From Pedobacter sp. AJM (GTDB lineage Bacteria > Bacteroidota > Bacteroidia > Sphingobacteriales > Sphingobacteriaceae), in NCBI RefSeq assembly GCF_002197755.1, contig NZ_NHOT01000001.1, positions 372,001 to 436,000 on the forward strand: a stretch of 64,000 nucleotides of DNA, in the 5' to 3' direction. Of this stretch, positions 35,631 through 45,612 are shown one piece after another; within the stretch, counting starts at the first letter, position 1; each line of letters opens with the position of its first letter. The notes under the pieces are model-generated. The model worked only from the letters and a program-made list of their open reading frames with translations, did not search any database and had not been told where the DNA came from. A program made the position numbers and the translations under genes.

Positions 35631-37238
35631 ATGAAAAAGAATACCCGAAAAAACATACTGATTGCCATCAGCTATTCTGTGATTTTGATAGCAGGAATGT
35701 ATTTGGGTATTAAGTTTATTAAAGATCAGGGATTTGGCGTTACCAGAAGACCTCAACTGGCCAGCAATAGTGATGAAAAACTGGAAGAAATTCTGCATAT
35801 CATCAATAAAAACTATGTAGATGATATCAATACAGATTCGCTGCAAAACTTACCTATTGATAGTGTACTCCACCAGCTGGATCCACACAGTGTATATTTG
35901 CCTCCTACCGATGCGCAAGACATGACCAATAACCTGGAAGGGAATTTTGAGGGTGTTGGCATTGAATACTATATGCTGAACGACACCATGATGGTAACAG
36001 GCGTGGTGAAAGATGGACCTGCATATCAGGCGGGCATTAAGCTGGGTGATAAAATCCTGGTGATCGATACCACTATGGTTAGTGGCAGAAATTTACCAAA
36101 AGAACAATTAACAGGAAGATTCAGGGGAAAGGCTGGTAGCGGCGTGGGCGTTACCTTATTGCGCAGCGGCACACAGGTACAAAGCCGGCTGATGGTTACC
36201 CGGGGTAAAGTGAATATCAGCAGCATTGACGCTGCCTACATGATGAACCCGGAAACCGGGTACGTGAGGATTAGTAAATTCGGTGCCAATACAGACGGTG
36301 ATTTCGCAGCCGCGGCCGCAAACCTAAAGGCAAAAGGAATGAAAAAGCTGATCCTTGATTTACGTGATAATGGCGGCGGTTACTTTTCTGCAGCTACAGG
36401 CCTGGCCGATCAGTTTCTGCCTGAAAATAAATTAATTGTATACACCCAGGGTAAGCACGAACCCCGCACAGATTATTATTCGACCGGGACAGGAGCCTTT
36501 CAAAATGGGAAGCTTGCCATCCTAATCAATGAAAACACCGCATCAGCAAGTGAAATCGTTGCAGGTGCCATTCAGGATCTGGGCCGTGGAATAATTGTAG
36601 GTCGGCGGTCTTTCGGAAAAGGACTCGTTCAGGAACAGTTTGCTTTTGGAGATGGCTCTGCCTTAAATTTAACTATTGCCCGCTATTATACGCCATCTGG
36701 GCGAAGCATTCAGAAATCATATAAAAAAGGATATGATGCGTACAAACATGAGCTTGATGAAAGGATGCTTGACGGGGAGTTAACCGGTGATCACACCTCC
36801 TTTCAGGATTCGATAGAAAAAAGTGAGGGTGTTAATATGCAGCAACATAAAAGGGCTAAAACTGTTGGCGGGATTCAGCCAGACATTTTTGTAAAACTGG
36901 ATACTACCGGATATAACAAGTTTTACGCTAACCTGGTGAGCAAAAAAGTGCTGTCTGATTATGTTTTTAATGTATTGACCAACCGCTATAGTGCTGCTTT
37001 TGTAGAACAAAATATTAATAATTTTGCCCTGAGTGATAATGAGTTTAAAGATTTTATAGGCTACTTGCAAAGAAAAAATGTAACTATAGACCGCTTTCAG
37101 CTTTATGCTGCAAAATCAATTATCCTGAACGATTTAAAAGCCCTGCTCTGCCGCTACTATCTGGGAGACGTGGGCTACTACCGATCTGTTAATCAAACGG
37201 ATAATGCGGTAAGACAGGCTTTAACCAATCTTCAGTAA
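35631..37238 (+). CDS. S41 family carboxy-terminal processing peptidase (CtpA-like)
   Basis: 535-residue envelope protease. One N-terminal membrane anchor (about 8-25), an N-terminal helical part, a PDZ domain (about 95-190, GVGIEYYML, AGIKLGDKILVI) and the S41 core with DLRDNGGG at 243-250, the catalytic Ser307 in NTASASE and Lys330 in RSFGKGLVQ. It probably trims periplasmic proteins. The C-terminal part (about 400-535) is a Bacteroidota extension. A TAAATTTG box lies 10 bp before the ATG. Confidence 0.94.
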   Translation: MKKNTRKNILIAISYSVILIAGMYLGIKFIKDQGFGVTRRPQLASNSDEKLEEILHIINKNYVDDINTDSLQNLPIDSVLHQLDPHSVYLPPTDAQDMTNNLEGNFEGVGIEYYMLNDTMMVTGVVKDGPAYQAGIKLGDKILVIDTTMVSGRNLPKEQLTGRFRGKAGSGVGVTLLRSGTQVQSRLMVTRGKVNISSIDAAYMMNPETGYVRISKFGANTDGDFAAAAANLKAKGMKKLILDLRDNGGGYFSAATGLADQFLPENKLIVYTQGKHEPRTDYYSTGTGAFQNGKLAILINENTASASEIVAGAIQDLGRGIIVGRRSFGKGLVQEQFAFGDGSALNLTIARYYTPSGRSIQKSYKKGYDAYKHELDERMLDGELTGDHTSFQDSIEKSEGVNMQQHKRAKTVGGIQPDIFVKLDTTGYNKFYANLVSKKVLSDYVFNVLTNRYSAAFVEQNINNFALSDNEFKDFIGYLQRKNVTIDRFQLYAAKSIILNDLKALLCRYYLGDVGYYRSVNQTDNAVRQALTNLQ

Positions 37239-37300
37239 ATCACAGACAGGTTTCAAAAGCAGGCCAATTTTATGATTCAAAGATTAGCTGGATATTGATC

Positions 37301-37810
37301 TTATACTTCGATTTCGAACAAACTCAAACTTATGCCTTCATAATGCCTGGGTAAACCATCCGTTTTTGCCATCGTCACTACACCAACATCATCAAAACCA
37401 CAACTGGTATAGTAATCCAATAGTTTTTTATTATCTGCCCAGGTATCCATGCGGATATATTTAATCTGGTGTGCTGTGGCATATTGTTTGGCCCAGCTAA
37501 TGATTTTTTTCACAAAGGATTGCCCACGGAAATCGGGATGACTTACAATCCTGTGGATATAGATGGCTTCATGATCCCGGTCACCCCAAATCAGCTGATC
37601 ATTAAACGTAACTGCAAAAACACAAGCCACTACACCATCCACCAGTATTTTATACTGTCGGTTTTCAGCAATTTCCGTTTCCACCAGTTCTGCACTGAAT
37701 CCCTGCCAATGTTTATGAAATACCTTTTTCTGATGGGCAACAGCGATATCATAAAATTTAAATATCGTGTCAAAATCTGATAAAAGGCTGTTTTTGACTT
37801 CGATTTGCAT
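37301..37810 (-). CDS. GNAT family N-acetyltransferase
   Basis: 169-residue acetyl-CoA-dependent acetyltransferase. The acetyl-CoA binding segment is IYIHRIVSHPDFRGQSFVKKIISWAKQYA, followed by YIRMDTWADNKKLLDYYTSCGFDDVG, the usual end of the fold. The substrate is unknown. It faces the S41 peptidase gene convergently and is downstream of der. Confidence 0.85.
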   Translation of the reverse strand: MQIEVKNSLLSDFDTIFKFYDIAVAHQKKVFHKHWQGFSAELVETEIAENRQYKILVDGVVACVFAVTFNDQLIWGDRDHEAIYIHRIVSHPDFRGQSFVKKIISWAKQYATAHQIKYIRMDTWADNKKLLDYYTSCGFDDVGVVTMAKTDGLPRHYEGISLSLFEIEV

Positions 37811-37925
37811 GGCAGCGAAGATATGGAATTCAGACTTAATTGTTTAAACCTGATTGACGTGGAAATACTTTTTGCTATTCATCCTCATCATTTTCAGGGC
37901 TGACATTCGCAAAAAGATTGAAACA

Positions 37926-37969
37926 AAAAGCAGGGCTGCAACGCCCTATGGAATGCTGTCCCTGCTTTT
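37926..37969 (-). terminator. Hairpin terminator after der
   Basis: AAAAGCAGGG (37926-37935) pairs with CCCTGCTTTT (37960-37969); read on the minus strand it ends in a T-run just after der. Confidence 0.75.
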
Positions 37970-38006
37970 CTATTATTTTTAAATATACTTTCAGCTTTTA
38001 AACAGC

Positions 38007-39308
38007 TTATTTCTGCCTGAAGAAGATCTGAATTGGTGCACCGGAGAAATTAAAGTTCTCCCTTAATTTATTCTCAATGAAACGTTTGTACGGATCTTTA
38101 ATATATTGAGGCAGGTTACAGAAAAACGCAAACATAGGAGATGTGCCATTGATCTGTGTGATGTATTTAATCTTGATGTGTTTCCCTTTTAATGCTGGTG
38201 GCGGGAATTTTTCAATCAGTGGTAACATCACATCATTTAATTTTGATGTCGGAATTTTTTTACCCCTGTTTTTAGCCACTTCCAAAGCAGCTTCAATGGC
38301 TTTAAAGATTCTTTGCTTATTCAATACCGATGTAAACACGATCGGCACATCAGTAAATGGACGGATACGCTCATGAATCTGCTCTTCAAAAGCTTTCATC
38401 GTCTGCGTATTTTTTTCAATCAGATCCCATTTGTTTACCAGGATTACGATACCTTTTTTATTTTTTTCGGCCAGGTGGAAAATATTGATATCCTGGCTTT
38501 CAATTCCTTCCTGGGCATCGATCATTAACACCACCACATCGGCTTCTTCCAAAGCTTTGATGGTACGCATGACCGAATAAAATTCCAGATTTTCCTTAAC
38601 CTTGGTTTTTTTACGTAAACCAGCTGTATCGATCAACATAAATTCATGGCCAAACTGGTTATAATGAATTTTGATGGAATCGCGGGTGGTGCCTGCATTC
38701 GCTGTTACAATATTTCTTTCTTTACCAATCAGCGCATTAACCAAAGACGATTTACCTACATTCGGCCTGCCTGCAATGGTAATTTTTGGCAATTGATTTT
38801 CTTCTTCCGGAATATCTTCAAAATGTTTAACCACATCATCCAATAACTCTCCTGTTCCGGAACCGGTCATGGAAGAAAGGGGATAAATCTCGCCCAATCC
38901 GAATCCATAAAAAGTACTGATTTCACTATATAAGGCCGTATTATCCACCTTATTGGCACAAACAAATACGGGTTTATTACTGCGGCGAAGTACTTGCGCA
39001 ATATCATCATCCAGATCAGTAATGCCAGTGGTAACGTCTACCATAAAAACCAGCACGCTGGCCTCTTCAATGGCAATCATTACCTGCTCACGGATCGCTG
39101 CTTCATAAACATCTTCGGAGTTGGCCACATAACCACCAGTATCAATTACGGTAAATTGTCTGTTGGTCCACTCCCCTACGCCATAATGCCTGTCGCGGGT
39201 TACACCGCTCACATCATCAACGATGGCTTTACGACTTTCGGTTAATCTGTTAAAAAGGGTACTTTTGCCTACGTTTGGCCTGCCTACGATGGCGATAATA
39301 TTACTCAT
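38007..39308 (-). CDS. der: Ribosome biogenesis GTPase Der (EngA)
   Basis: 433-residue tandem GTPase for 50S assembly. Two G domains are visible: [14 protein letters not shown] with DTGGY and NKVD in the first (about 1-165), and [16 protein letters not shown] with DTAGLRKK and NKWDL in the second (about 175-345). A KH-like domain ends the protein. Length is normal. It follows era on the same strand, separated by a repeat-rich spacer. Confidence 0.97.
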   Translation of the reverse strand: MSNIIAIVGRPNVGKSTLFNRLTESRKAIVDDVSGVTRDRHYGVGEWTNRQFTVIDTGGYVANSEDVYEAAIREQVMIAIEEASVLVFMVDVTTGITDLDDDIAQVLRRSNKPVFVCANKVDNTALYSEISTFYGFGLGEIYPLSSMTGSGTGELLDDVVKHFEDIPEEENQLPKITIAGRPNVGKSSLVNALIGKERNIVTANAGTTRDSIKIHYNQFGHEFMLIDTAGLRKKTKVKENLEFYSVMRTIKALEEADVVVLMIDAQEGIESQDINIFHLAEKNKKGIVILVNKWDLIEKNTQTMKAFEEQIHERIRPFTDVPIVFTSVLNKQRIFKAIEAALEVAKNRGKKIPTSKLNDVMLPLIEKFPPPALKGKHIKIKYITQINGTSPMFAFFCNLPQYIKDPYKRFIENKLRENFNFSGAPIQIFFRQK

Positions 39309-39315
39309 GGGTGTT

Positions 39316-39411
39316 CTATTGATAGTTAATGGCTTATAGTTAACGGTCGTGGTGCTTAAGCAAGCTGCTTAAACTATTTGGCTATCAGCCATTGACTATC
39401 AACTACTAACC
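39316..39411. repeat. Word-repeat spacer (ATAGTTAATGGCT type) between era and der
   Basis: Left TTGATAGTTAATGGCTTATA and right CTATCAGCCATTGACTATCA are close inverted copies (ttgatagtYaatggctKatag), enclosing GCTTAAGCAAGC. This is the clearest inverted member of the word-repeat set. Confidence 0.75.
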
Positions 39412-39438
39412 GATTCATTTCGGGCTGCAAAGGTACGG

Positions 39439-40335
39439 TTAATTATCGTAACCAAAGCTTTTTAAGTAGTTCTTTTTACTTCTCCAATCCGGAATTACTT
39501 TTACAAACAGCTCCAGAAACACTTTGGAATCTAAAAATTTCTCGATTTCTATCCGTGCTTCTGTACCTACCTTTTTCAGCATACTGCCGCCGGTACCGAT
39601 CAGAATATTTTTTTGTGAATCGCGTTCGACTACAATTTCAGCACTGATTCTCACCATCTGGCCTTTTCCGTTTTTGAGTGCCTCATCTTTAAAGCTCTTC
39701 ACAATCACCTCTGTACTGTAAGGAATTTCCTTCTGGTAATTCAGGAAGATTTTTTCGCGAACGATTTCCGAAACGAAGAAACGCTCTGAACGATCAGTCA
39801 AATCTTCTTTATCATAATAAGGCGGGTGCTCAGGCAGCATTTCCAAAACACGATCCAGTAAGCCAGCAACATTGTGCTTATGCAGGGCCGATATGGCATA
39901 AATGGAAACCGGATTCAGCTTCTCCTGCCAATACGCAATCTTTTCATCTACCTGCTCCTGTAATGCTTTATCTATTTTATTAATGAGTACAATGGTTGGG
40001 ATATCCCTGTTGAGGATTTTATCCAGCACATCATCTTCATCATGTGTTTCATTGATATCGGTTACAAACAAAAGTACATCTGCATCAGTTAATGAGCCGT
40101 TTACAAAGCTCATCATACTTTCCTGCAAACTGTATTTTGGTTTAATGATACCGGGAGTATCAGAAAAAACAATCTGATATTCTTCTTCATTTACAATACC
40201 CAGGATACGGTGCCTTGTGGTTTGCGCTTTAGGTGTAATAATGCTAAGTCGCTCGCCTACAAGCACATTCATGAGGGTGGATTTACCTACATTCGGTTTA
40301 CCTATTATACTAACAAAACCTGCTTTATGCGCCAT
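39439..40335 (-). CDS. era: GTPase Era
   Basis: GTPase that binds 16S rRNA during 30S maturation. The open frame extends to a TTG at 40368, but the ATG at 40333-40335 gives the family start MAHKAGFVSIIGKPNVGKS (298 residues). G motifs are GKPNVGKST, DTPGIIKP and NKID; the KH domain with GTGGSMLKKVGTEARIEIEKFL ends the protein. It is divergent from the first tRNA cassette, and the two starts share a 110-bp control region. Confidence 0.97.
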   Translation of the reverse strand: MAHKAGFVSIIGKPNVGKSTLMNVLVGERLSIITPKAQTTRHRILGIVNEEEYQIVFSDTPGIIKPKYSLQESMMSFVNGSLTDADVLLFVTDINETHDEDDVLDKILNRDIPTIVLINKIDKALQEQVDEKIAYWQEKLNPVSIYAISALHKHNVAGLLDRVLEMLPEHPPYYDKEDLTDRSERFFVSEIVREKIFLNYQKEIPYSTEVIVKSFKDEALKNGKGQMVRISAEIVVERDSQKNILIGTGGSMLKKVGTEARIEIEKFLDSKVFLELFVKVIPDWRSKKNYLKSFGYDN

Positions 40336-40356
40336 TGAAATATTTTTTAAAAAAAA

Positions 40357-40388
40357 TTTGCAGCACAAAGAAACGAATTATATCTTTG
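40357..40388 (+). promoter_or_regulatory. Promoter of the first tRNA cassette
   Basis: TTTG (40357-40360), 20-bp spacer, TATCTTTG (40381-40388): a full match to the Bacteroidota TTTG/TAnnTTTG promoter, about 60 bp before the tRNA. Confidence 0.75.
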
Positions 40389-40448
40389 CATTCCAATTCG
40401 GAAATAGCGTTAAGGATTTAATTCAAAGAAAAAACGAGTTGTATATAA

Positions 40449-40521
<73 letters not shown>

Positions 40522-40524
40522 CTA

Positions 40525-40606
40525 AAAGGCAGTCTAAAGTCATCAGTACCAAGTCTAAAGTATATCTGACTCCAGACTAAGAACTATAGGACTCAAGACT
40601 TAAAAA
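40525..40606. repeat. Word-repeat spacer (AGTCTAAAGT type) between the tRNAs, copy 1
   Basis: AGTCTAAAGTCATCAGTACC and AAGTCTAAAGT on the left face GACTCCAGACTAAG and GACTCAAGACTT on the right in inverted order. A diverged copy lies at 46774-46854. Confidence 0.7.
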
Positions 40607-40608
40607 AT

Positions 40609-40680
40609 GGCCCGTTCGTCTAGGGGTGAGGACGCCAGATTTTCATTCTGGAAACAGGGGTTCGATTCCCCTACGGGCTA
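40609..40680 (+). tRNA. tRNA-Glu (TTC), copy 1
   Basis: 72-nt cloverleaf, acceptor GGCCCGT/ACGGGCT, anticodon stem CCAGA/TCTGG with loop TTTTCAT giving anticodon TTC. CCA is not encoded. Confidence 0.95.
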
Positions 40681-41032
40681 CACTTATTATCATCAAAGTT
40701 TTTAAAAGGCTGAAAATCAATGATTTTCAGCCTTTTATGTTTTACAAATATGTTAAAAAGTATAAGATTTTTTGGGGATTAATTCCAGGTATATACTTTT
40801 GATCATCTGAATAAGAAGAAATTATTCATTATCCCCTCTTGATGTTGCGCTGAAAGCTTTGATCTTTGCATCGAAAGACGCTGCAGATGCATTTGTAGAT
40901 CTGTTAATAAAGCAGTTTAGGATATCGTCGGAATTTGAATAGGCCATTTCACCCTAATTAATTATAAATATGGCATTTTACCAAAAAATCATACTTTTAA
41001 AACGATTTCCCTGATCTAATATATGACGGAAA
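40681..41032. other. Spacer after the first tRNA pair
   Basis: Starts with a tRNA terminator (below). A plus-strand open stretch near 40845-40940 (DVALKALIFASKDAADAFVD) has no start codon or ribosome site and may be a worn gene remnant. Nothing else is seen. Confidence 0.4.
40704..40736 (+). terminator. Terminator of the first tRNA cassette
   Basis: 16-bp perfect inverted repeat AAAAGGCTGAAAATCA and TGATTTTCAGCCTTTT around a single base, with terminal T-run. Confidence 0.85.
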
Positions 41033-41977
41033 CTATAAAAGGAAAATTAAAATAATTGGCATGTTAAGGATTGCGACCAAAGCTATAAAGCTCCAGAAAA
41101 GAATCCTTTTTCTTCCGTCGTGATAAAAAGCGAACATCTTATAATAATAAAAAACAAATCCAATAGCAGCCATTTCCATAAATGCATAAATGATCAGTAT
41201 CAGGTAGCGCCATAGATGACCTTTAACATAATATAATACATCAAGGAATTGATCTACACCGGAGTAGGAGCTTTTGGCATGCTGCAGATTGAAAAAGGTG
41301 ATCGTTTCGGCCTTGTCGGATAGTTTGTCAACATCAGTTTCAAATACGTAAAACCGTACAGGCTGACCAGTACCGTTGGCACGATCACCATCATTATCGA
41401 CCGTAAAGAGTTCATTGATGTGCTCCGATGGGGTATCAAAAACCGACTGGTAATAGCCACGATTAAAGCTAGCCTTGAAAGGAATGATTTTGAAATTATA
41501 ATTTCTCCTTCCCTTATAAGAAGAAGCTATACCATAAGACCCAACGGTGCCCTTTTTTTCTACCAGTTCATGGCGCAGATGGTCAACATAAAGGAATACA
41601 AGTCCTGTCAAAAAAATAGGTAATACAATCGCAAATAACACCAAGCGATTAAGCTTTGGGAACTTACCTTCAGGACTGTAAAAAGTTCCTGAGATACTAA
41701 CTTCAGGTGAATGGCCAGGTTTATCTATGCATTTCAGGACAATGATGTTCGCTGTAACTTGCTTAATTTTGCCAGATGCGGATTTAAAGTGAAGCGTAAT
41801 AGGCGTATTGTTTAAACTTTCGGGCTCATTTAAATCAAGATCAGGTAGTGAATTTAATAAAAAGCGCTTAAAAGTAATTTGAAAGAACTGCTGCTCATGA
41901 ATGACAGTATCATACCGAAATTCCATTAACTCAGATATTGTTGTACCTCGCAAACTTAAGCCAGCTGGTTTTTCCAT
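41033..41977 (-). CDS. Membrane protein of unknown function
   Basis: 314-residue protein, family not recognised. A soluble N-terminal part (1-115) is followed by a hydrophobic helix (about 112-132, LVLFAIVLPIFLTGLVFLYV), a second soluble part of about 120 residues that should be outside the cytoplasm, and two more helices at the end (about 253-275 and 290-314). No catalytic motif is visible. It lies alone in the island between the two tRNA cassettes, upstream of nothing on its strand but the tRNA terminator. Confidence 0.7.
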   Translation of the reverse strand: MEKPAGLSLRGTTISELMEFRYDTVIHEQQFFQITFKRFLLNSLPDLDLNEPESLNNTPITLHFKSASGKIKQVTANIIVLKCIDKPGHSPEVSISGTFYSPEGKFPKLNRLVLFAIVLPIFLTGLVFLYVDHLRHELVEKKGTVGSYGIASSYKGRRNYNFKIIPFKASFNRGYYQSVFDTPSEHINELFTVDNDGDRANGTGQPVRFYVFETDVDKLSDKAETITFFNLQHAKSSYSGVDQFLDVLYYVKGHLWRYLILIIYAFMEMAAIGFVFYYYKMFAFYHDGRKRILFWSFIALVAILNMPIILIFLL

Positions 41978-42149
41978 ATGAAACTATTAACATCCGTACA
42001 ATTGATTTGTTCGAAACATTATTTTGAACCAGATACGAATACAGCACCCAAAGCACCAAAGAAGATAAAAAGTTCAGGATGGTAGGTTTTGCATACTTAA
42101 GTCCTGTTGAATAAGGCTATAATTGAGCCGTTGTTATGCAAGGCTTGGA

Positions 42150-44261
42150 TTAGTTAGCCACCACAAATTTGGATGACAGCTGCATGCCCGAGCCCTTTAC
42201 AACCAAGATATATAACCCTGGTGAAAGATTGAAATAAATACGTTTAGATACCTCTGAGGGTTGATAGTTTACAGCATGCCTGCGGCCACTTATATCATAG
42301 CAGTCAATTCCTTCAATCGTAAATGCCAGCGGCACCTTAATATTTATATATTGACTGCAAGGATTAGGAAACAGCAATAAAGCATCCGGCTGCAATTCAT
42401 CTGTTTTGCCATAACACTCCACGATGCCAATTGACATGGAAGCGGAGTAATTCATTTTGTCAATTGAATTAATATTATGCCAGGCACCATCATAAACATA
42501 CATGGTCGACGGACCTGTTTTACCACGATTTGCAGAATGATATACTGCAAACCCATCTTTGTTATCATCCATTAACTGGTAGCCAATATAAAAACCTGAG
42601 GTTAATTTTAAAACAGAATCAAGCAAAATGTGATTGACCGCCCCCGCTTTTAGTTCTTTCAAAAAAATACTCTTGGTGTAAATCTCCTGCCCGGGCAAGC
42701 TTCCATCTTCCCATATCTTTATTTTTATACTGGATGTTTGACTAAAAGCTCCTAACTGTGCAACATTTAAATAAAAGCCTGGCAAAAGCAAATAGCCAGG
42801 TAGGGTGAATTTCTCGGCAAACATGACAGAAGAGGTTGCCGATAAGTAATCGGAAGGCTTTTCAGTCAGGTTGTAAGCTGTTTTTTCGTTAACCCTGATA
42901 TGAGAAACCGTATCACATTGTTCAGCGTTAAACCCATAAGGGTCGTAGCCATCCATAAAGCTTGCCCCCCGCTGTAAGGGATCAAGCAATTCGATCAGCC
43001 TATTTCCTATTTTTGCAACGGAAGTGTAAGAGACACTTAACTTATTAAAATAATCGCTGCCTTGTGAATTGCAGGAAGAATACCCGCCTGTTAAACTGCC
43101 CACCAGCCTATGTTGTGGGTTGTAAAGCGGTGCTCCTGAAGAACCAGGCGCAGTAGCGCCAATATCCCATTTCACAACCTGCCACGAAGAATTGGTGATA
43201 TAATCGGTATTGAATGTTGCCGAATGAAGTTGATTATAATCTATTGCAATTTGCTTATACCTGCCACCAGGATGATGGATGCAAACACCGGCTTCTGGTT
43301 GAATATCCCTTACATCCCAACCTGCATAATAAGGACGAAAAGAGGCCGGAGGTACTTCATTGAGCTTGAGCAGGGAAAAGTCAAGTTGATCAGCTGCGGC
43401 CACAAGTTTGGCGCCCGAAATGGTCTTGTCGTCGCTAATTGATGATTGTTCGCAATCATATTCATAATTAAATATAAACACAGATTCTTCTGCATGACTT
43501 TCATCGAAAATGGTATGAAAAGATGTTAGCAGATACGGTTGTTTGTCTTTTGCAGTATTGCCGATAAGTGTACCTGAGCTTAGGTTACCATCAGTAATAA
43601 TTTTACATACGGCCCTTTTGTCGGTTAACCAGTTAATACCATTTTCGCAATTTATATTTTGATTGCAAGAGACAGAAACATTTTTGGTTCCCGCTTTAAA
43701 AATGCCGGTTCTATCTAAATATACTTTCGATAATTGAATGTTTCCATAATCAGTTACCTGATGAGGTATATTCAGTTCCAGCATGATTGTATCTCCGGAA
43801 ACGGGAGCCAATGAGATGTGACTGTTTACACTGCTTTTTTGATGATACTTTCTTAACTGCCTTAAACCTTTGTTGTATACAAACAGCGTGACACCTTTTG
43901 ATAGCTTCAGTGAATTAAAAGTCAGGTAAATGGAATATGCATTGACGCCATGTATGCCTAAGCGCCAAACCCTGCCCTGTGTGGTTTGATCCCAATGGCC
44001 AGAATTTTCAGGGTTAAGGTTAACGTTTACGCGTTCTGCAAACTGATAAGATTTTATACCCGCCGCATCTTGTAATGCATTATGACTCAATAACTCCGCC
44101 TTTCCTTTGCTACTGCCGCTTAAGGTTTCGTAATTTTTTAAAGGCGTAATTCCGGCGGCAATGCTCATAGGGATGGCATCATTATAAGTTTGTGCAACCG
44201 TACAATAACTGCATGCCAGTATTGACAACAGGACTACAAAACAATGGCGGATAAACTTCAT
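42150..44261 (-). CDS. Secreted trypsin-fold serine protease with T9SS sorting domain
   Basis: Large exported protease. The frame reaches 44390, but the ATG at 44259-44261 gives a signal peptide (MKFIRHCFVVLLSILACSYC...AQ), so 703 residues. The chymotrypsin-type triad is likely His249 (LLTSFHT), Asp295 (LDFSLLKL) and Ser375 (PGSSGAPLY), in the style of lysyl endopeptidase. A beta-rich region and a C-terminal type A sorting domain follow (LLFPNPCSQYINIKV, LSPGLYILVV, KFVVAN). That tail directs type IX export, for which gldKLMN lies in the same window. Confidence 0.88.
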   Translation of the reverse strand: MKFIRHCFVVLLSILACSYCTVAQTYNDAIPMSIAAGITPLKNYETLSGSSKGKAELLSHNALQDAAGIKSYQFAERVNVNLNPENSGHWDQTTQGRVWRLGIHGVNAYSIYLTFNSLKLSKGVTLFVYNKGLRQLRKYHQKSSVNSHISLAPVSGDTIMLELNIPHQVTDYGNIQLSKVYLDRTGIFKAGTKNVSVSCNQNINCENGINWLTDKRAVCKIITDGNLSSGTLIGNTAKDKQPYLLTSFHTIFDESHAEESVFIFNYEYDCEQSSISDDKTISGAKLVAAADQLDFSLLKLNEVPPASFRPYYAGWDVRDIQPEAGVCIHHPGGRYKQIAIDYNQLHSATFNTDYITNSSWQVVKWDIGATAPGSSGAPLYNPQHRLVGSLTGGYSSCNSQGSDYFNKLSVSYTSVAKIGNRLIELLDPLQRGASFMDGYDPYGFNAEQCDTVSHIRVNEKTAYNLTEKPSDYLSATSSVMFAEKFTLPGYLLLPGFYLNVAQLGAFSQTSSIKIKIWEDGSLPGQEIYTKSIFLKELKAGAVNHILLDSVLKLTSGFYIGYQLMDDNKDGFAVYHSANRGKTGPSTMYVYDGAWHNINSIDKMNYSASMSIGIVECYGKTDELQPDALLLFPNPCSQYINIKVPLAFTIEGIDCYDISGRRHAVNYQPSEVSKRIYFNLSPGLYILVVKGSGMQLSSKFVVAN

Positions 44262-44424
44262 AAACACATTAAGATAAACAAATCCGCTGCATATACTGTT
44301 AAAATAGAAATCTGCTTTTTCTTCATTTTTTGGAAATATCAACGGCATGAAACGATAATGTTCCATGCCGTTGAAGGTAGTATCCGGCATTTTTATTGCT
44401 TATTACAATAAAACGTACTGCCGG

Positions 44425-45612
44425 CTAAAATTGGTGAAAGGTAGTAATACTTTTTGCAGGAAGTGTATACGTAAATGCATTACCTGAAACAGGAACTGAT
44501 CCTATCGAAGACATGTTTTCATTACTCGATGTGCGATGAACATTCAGTGAACCAATACCACTAACGTTAGCAACCGAAAAAGACTGGCTTACTGCAGAAG
44601 CACCTGTATTAACAGCTACTATTACCAATCCACCTCCACGGTAGGCCGTTAAATAAACATTAGGGGTAGGATTATAGGTACAGGCTATTCTTTGTTTTCC
44701 CGGCCTTATCCATTTGGCAAACTGACCGCCAGTGTAGCCGGCTTTGTAAATTGTACCGCTTTGATTAACCAGGTTAACGCTTGCATCATTATCATTTACC
44801 CACCAAAAATAGTAAGCACTAAATTGGTTGTTCATACAATCATTAATGTTTTTAGCTAAAACTAAACAGTTATCCATATTATCACGGCTATTGGCCACAT
44901 AGTATTCTGTCATCCAAATACGTTTTCCCTTATTTAGCGCATTTTGGTGTACATTATTCCCACCACCATAAAGATGCCCGGAAACATAAGAAATTTTAGC
45001 AGCAGCGGCGGCATCGTTCAATGTTGGATCAGTATAGGTATCATTAAAATTAATGGCATCAGCACAGGCAATGGGTTTGCCAATATTTGATCCGCCTGCT
45101 TTGATAATGTCACGTATCTGGTATCCATCCAAATTGCCATCTTCCGAAGAACCATCAGGCTCATTTTTGATGGATACGAAATCACAATTGATGGCTGAAG
45201 CAGCACTACCCAGCCAGTTGCAGAAATTAACATACTGGCTAGACGGAATGGTATTGCCTGAGCGGTAAGCGTCAGGTATTTTCCAGGGGCAGCCTAATAC
45301 TTTAGCGCCCCGGGCGTGTGCCGCAGCAGCATTGTTCGTTTCATCGGCCCATGCATTATTCTGGTCGAAACGAACCCTTAACAAAGAAAAGCCCAGTGTA
45401 TTATAAAGTGCATCATTTTTGGCAGCCGTAAGCGTACCACACCATGCACTGGAAAAGCCCAGCCCGTCAATGGTTTGATAATAGGTATTGCCATCAATGG
45501 ATGCCAGTCCTTTTAACTGCGGTTCAACATTTTCTACACTTTGCTGCTTTTCTTTTGAACAGCCGTGTAGTAAAAATACCGCAATAGCGATAACACAAAT
45601 TTTAAATTTCAT
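44425..45612 (-). CDS. Glycoside hydrolase family 30 lipoprotein (xylanase-like)
   Basis: 395-residue lipoprotein with lipobox LLHGC (Cys18). The TIM barrel carries the GH30 acid/base Glu151 in SIKNEPDG and nucleophile Glu236 in RIWMTEYYV, preceded by the substrate start YQTIDGLGFSSAWCG. A C-terminal beta domain (about 310-395) is normal for GH30. It most resembles subfamily 8 glucuronoxylanases, but the exact glycan is not certain. It lies 34 bp upstream of the start-extended protease frame (44390) and is probably co-transcribed with it. Confidence 0.85.
   Translation of the reverse strand: MKFKICVIAIAVFLLHGCSKEKQQSVENVEPQLKGLASIDGNTYYQTIDGLGFSSAWCGTLTAAKNDALYNTLGFSLLRVRFDQNNAWADETNNAAAAHARGAKVLGCPWKIPDAYRSGNTIPSSQYVNFCNWLGSAASAINCDFVSIKNEPDGSSEDGNLDGYQIRDIIKAGGSNIGKPIACADAINFNDTYTDPTLNDAAAAAKISYVSGHLYGGGNNVHQNALNKGKRIWMTEYYVANSRDNMDNCLVLAKNINDCMNNQFSAYYFWWVNDNDASVNLVNQSGTIYKAGYTGGQFAKWIRPGKQRIACTYNPTPNVYLTAYRGGGLVIVAVNTGASAVSQSFSVANVSGIGSLNVHRTSSNENMSSIGSVPVSGNAFTYTLPAKSITTFHQF

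Noticed and set aside
40845..40940. Open stretch resembling protein (DVALKALIFASKDAADAFVD)
   Set aside because: No start codon or ribosome site and too short to assign; listed only in the spacer note.
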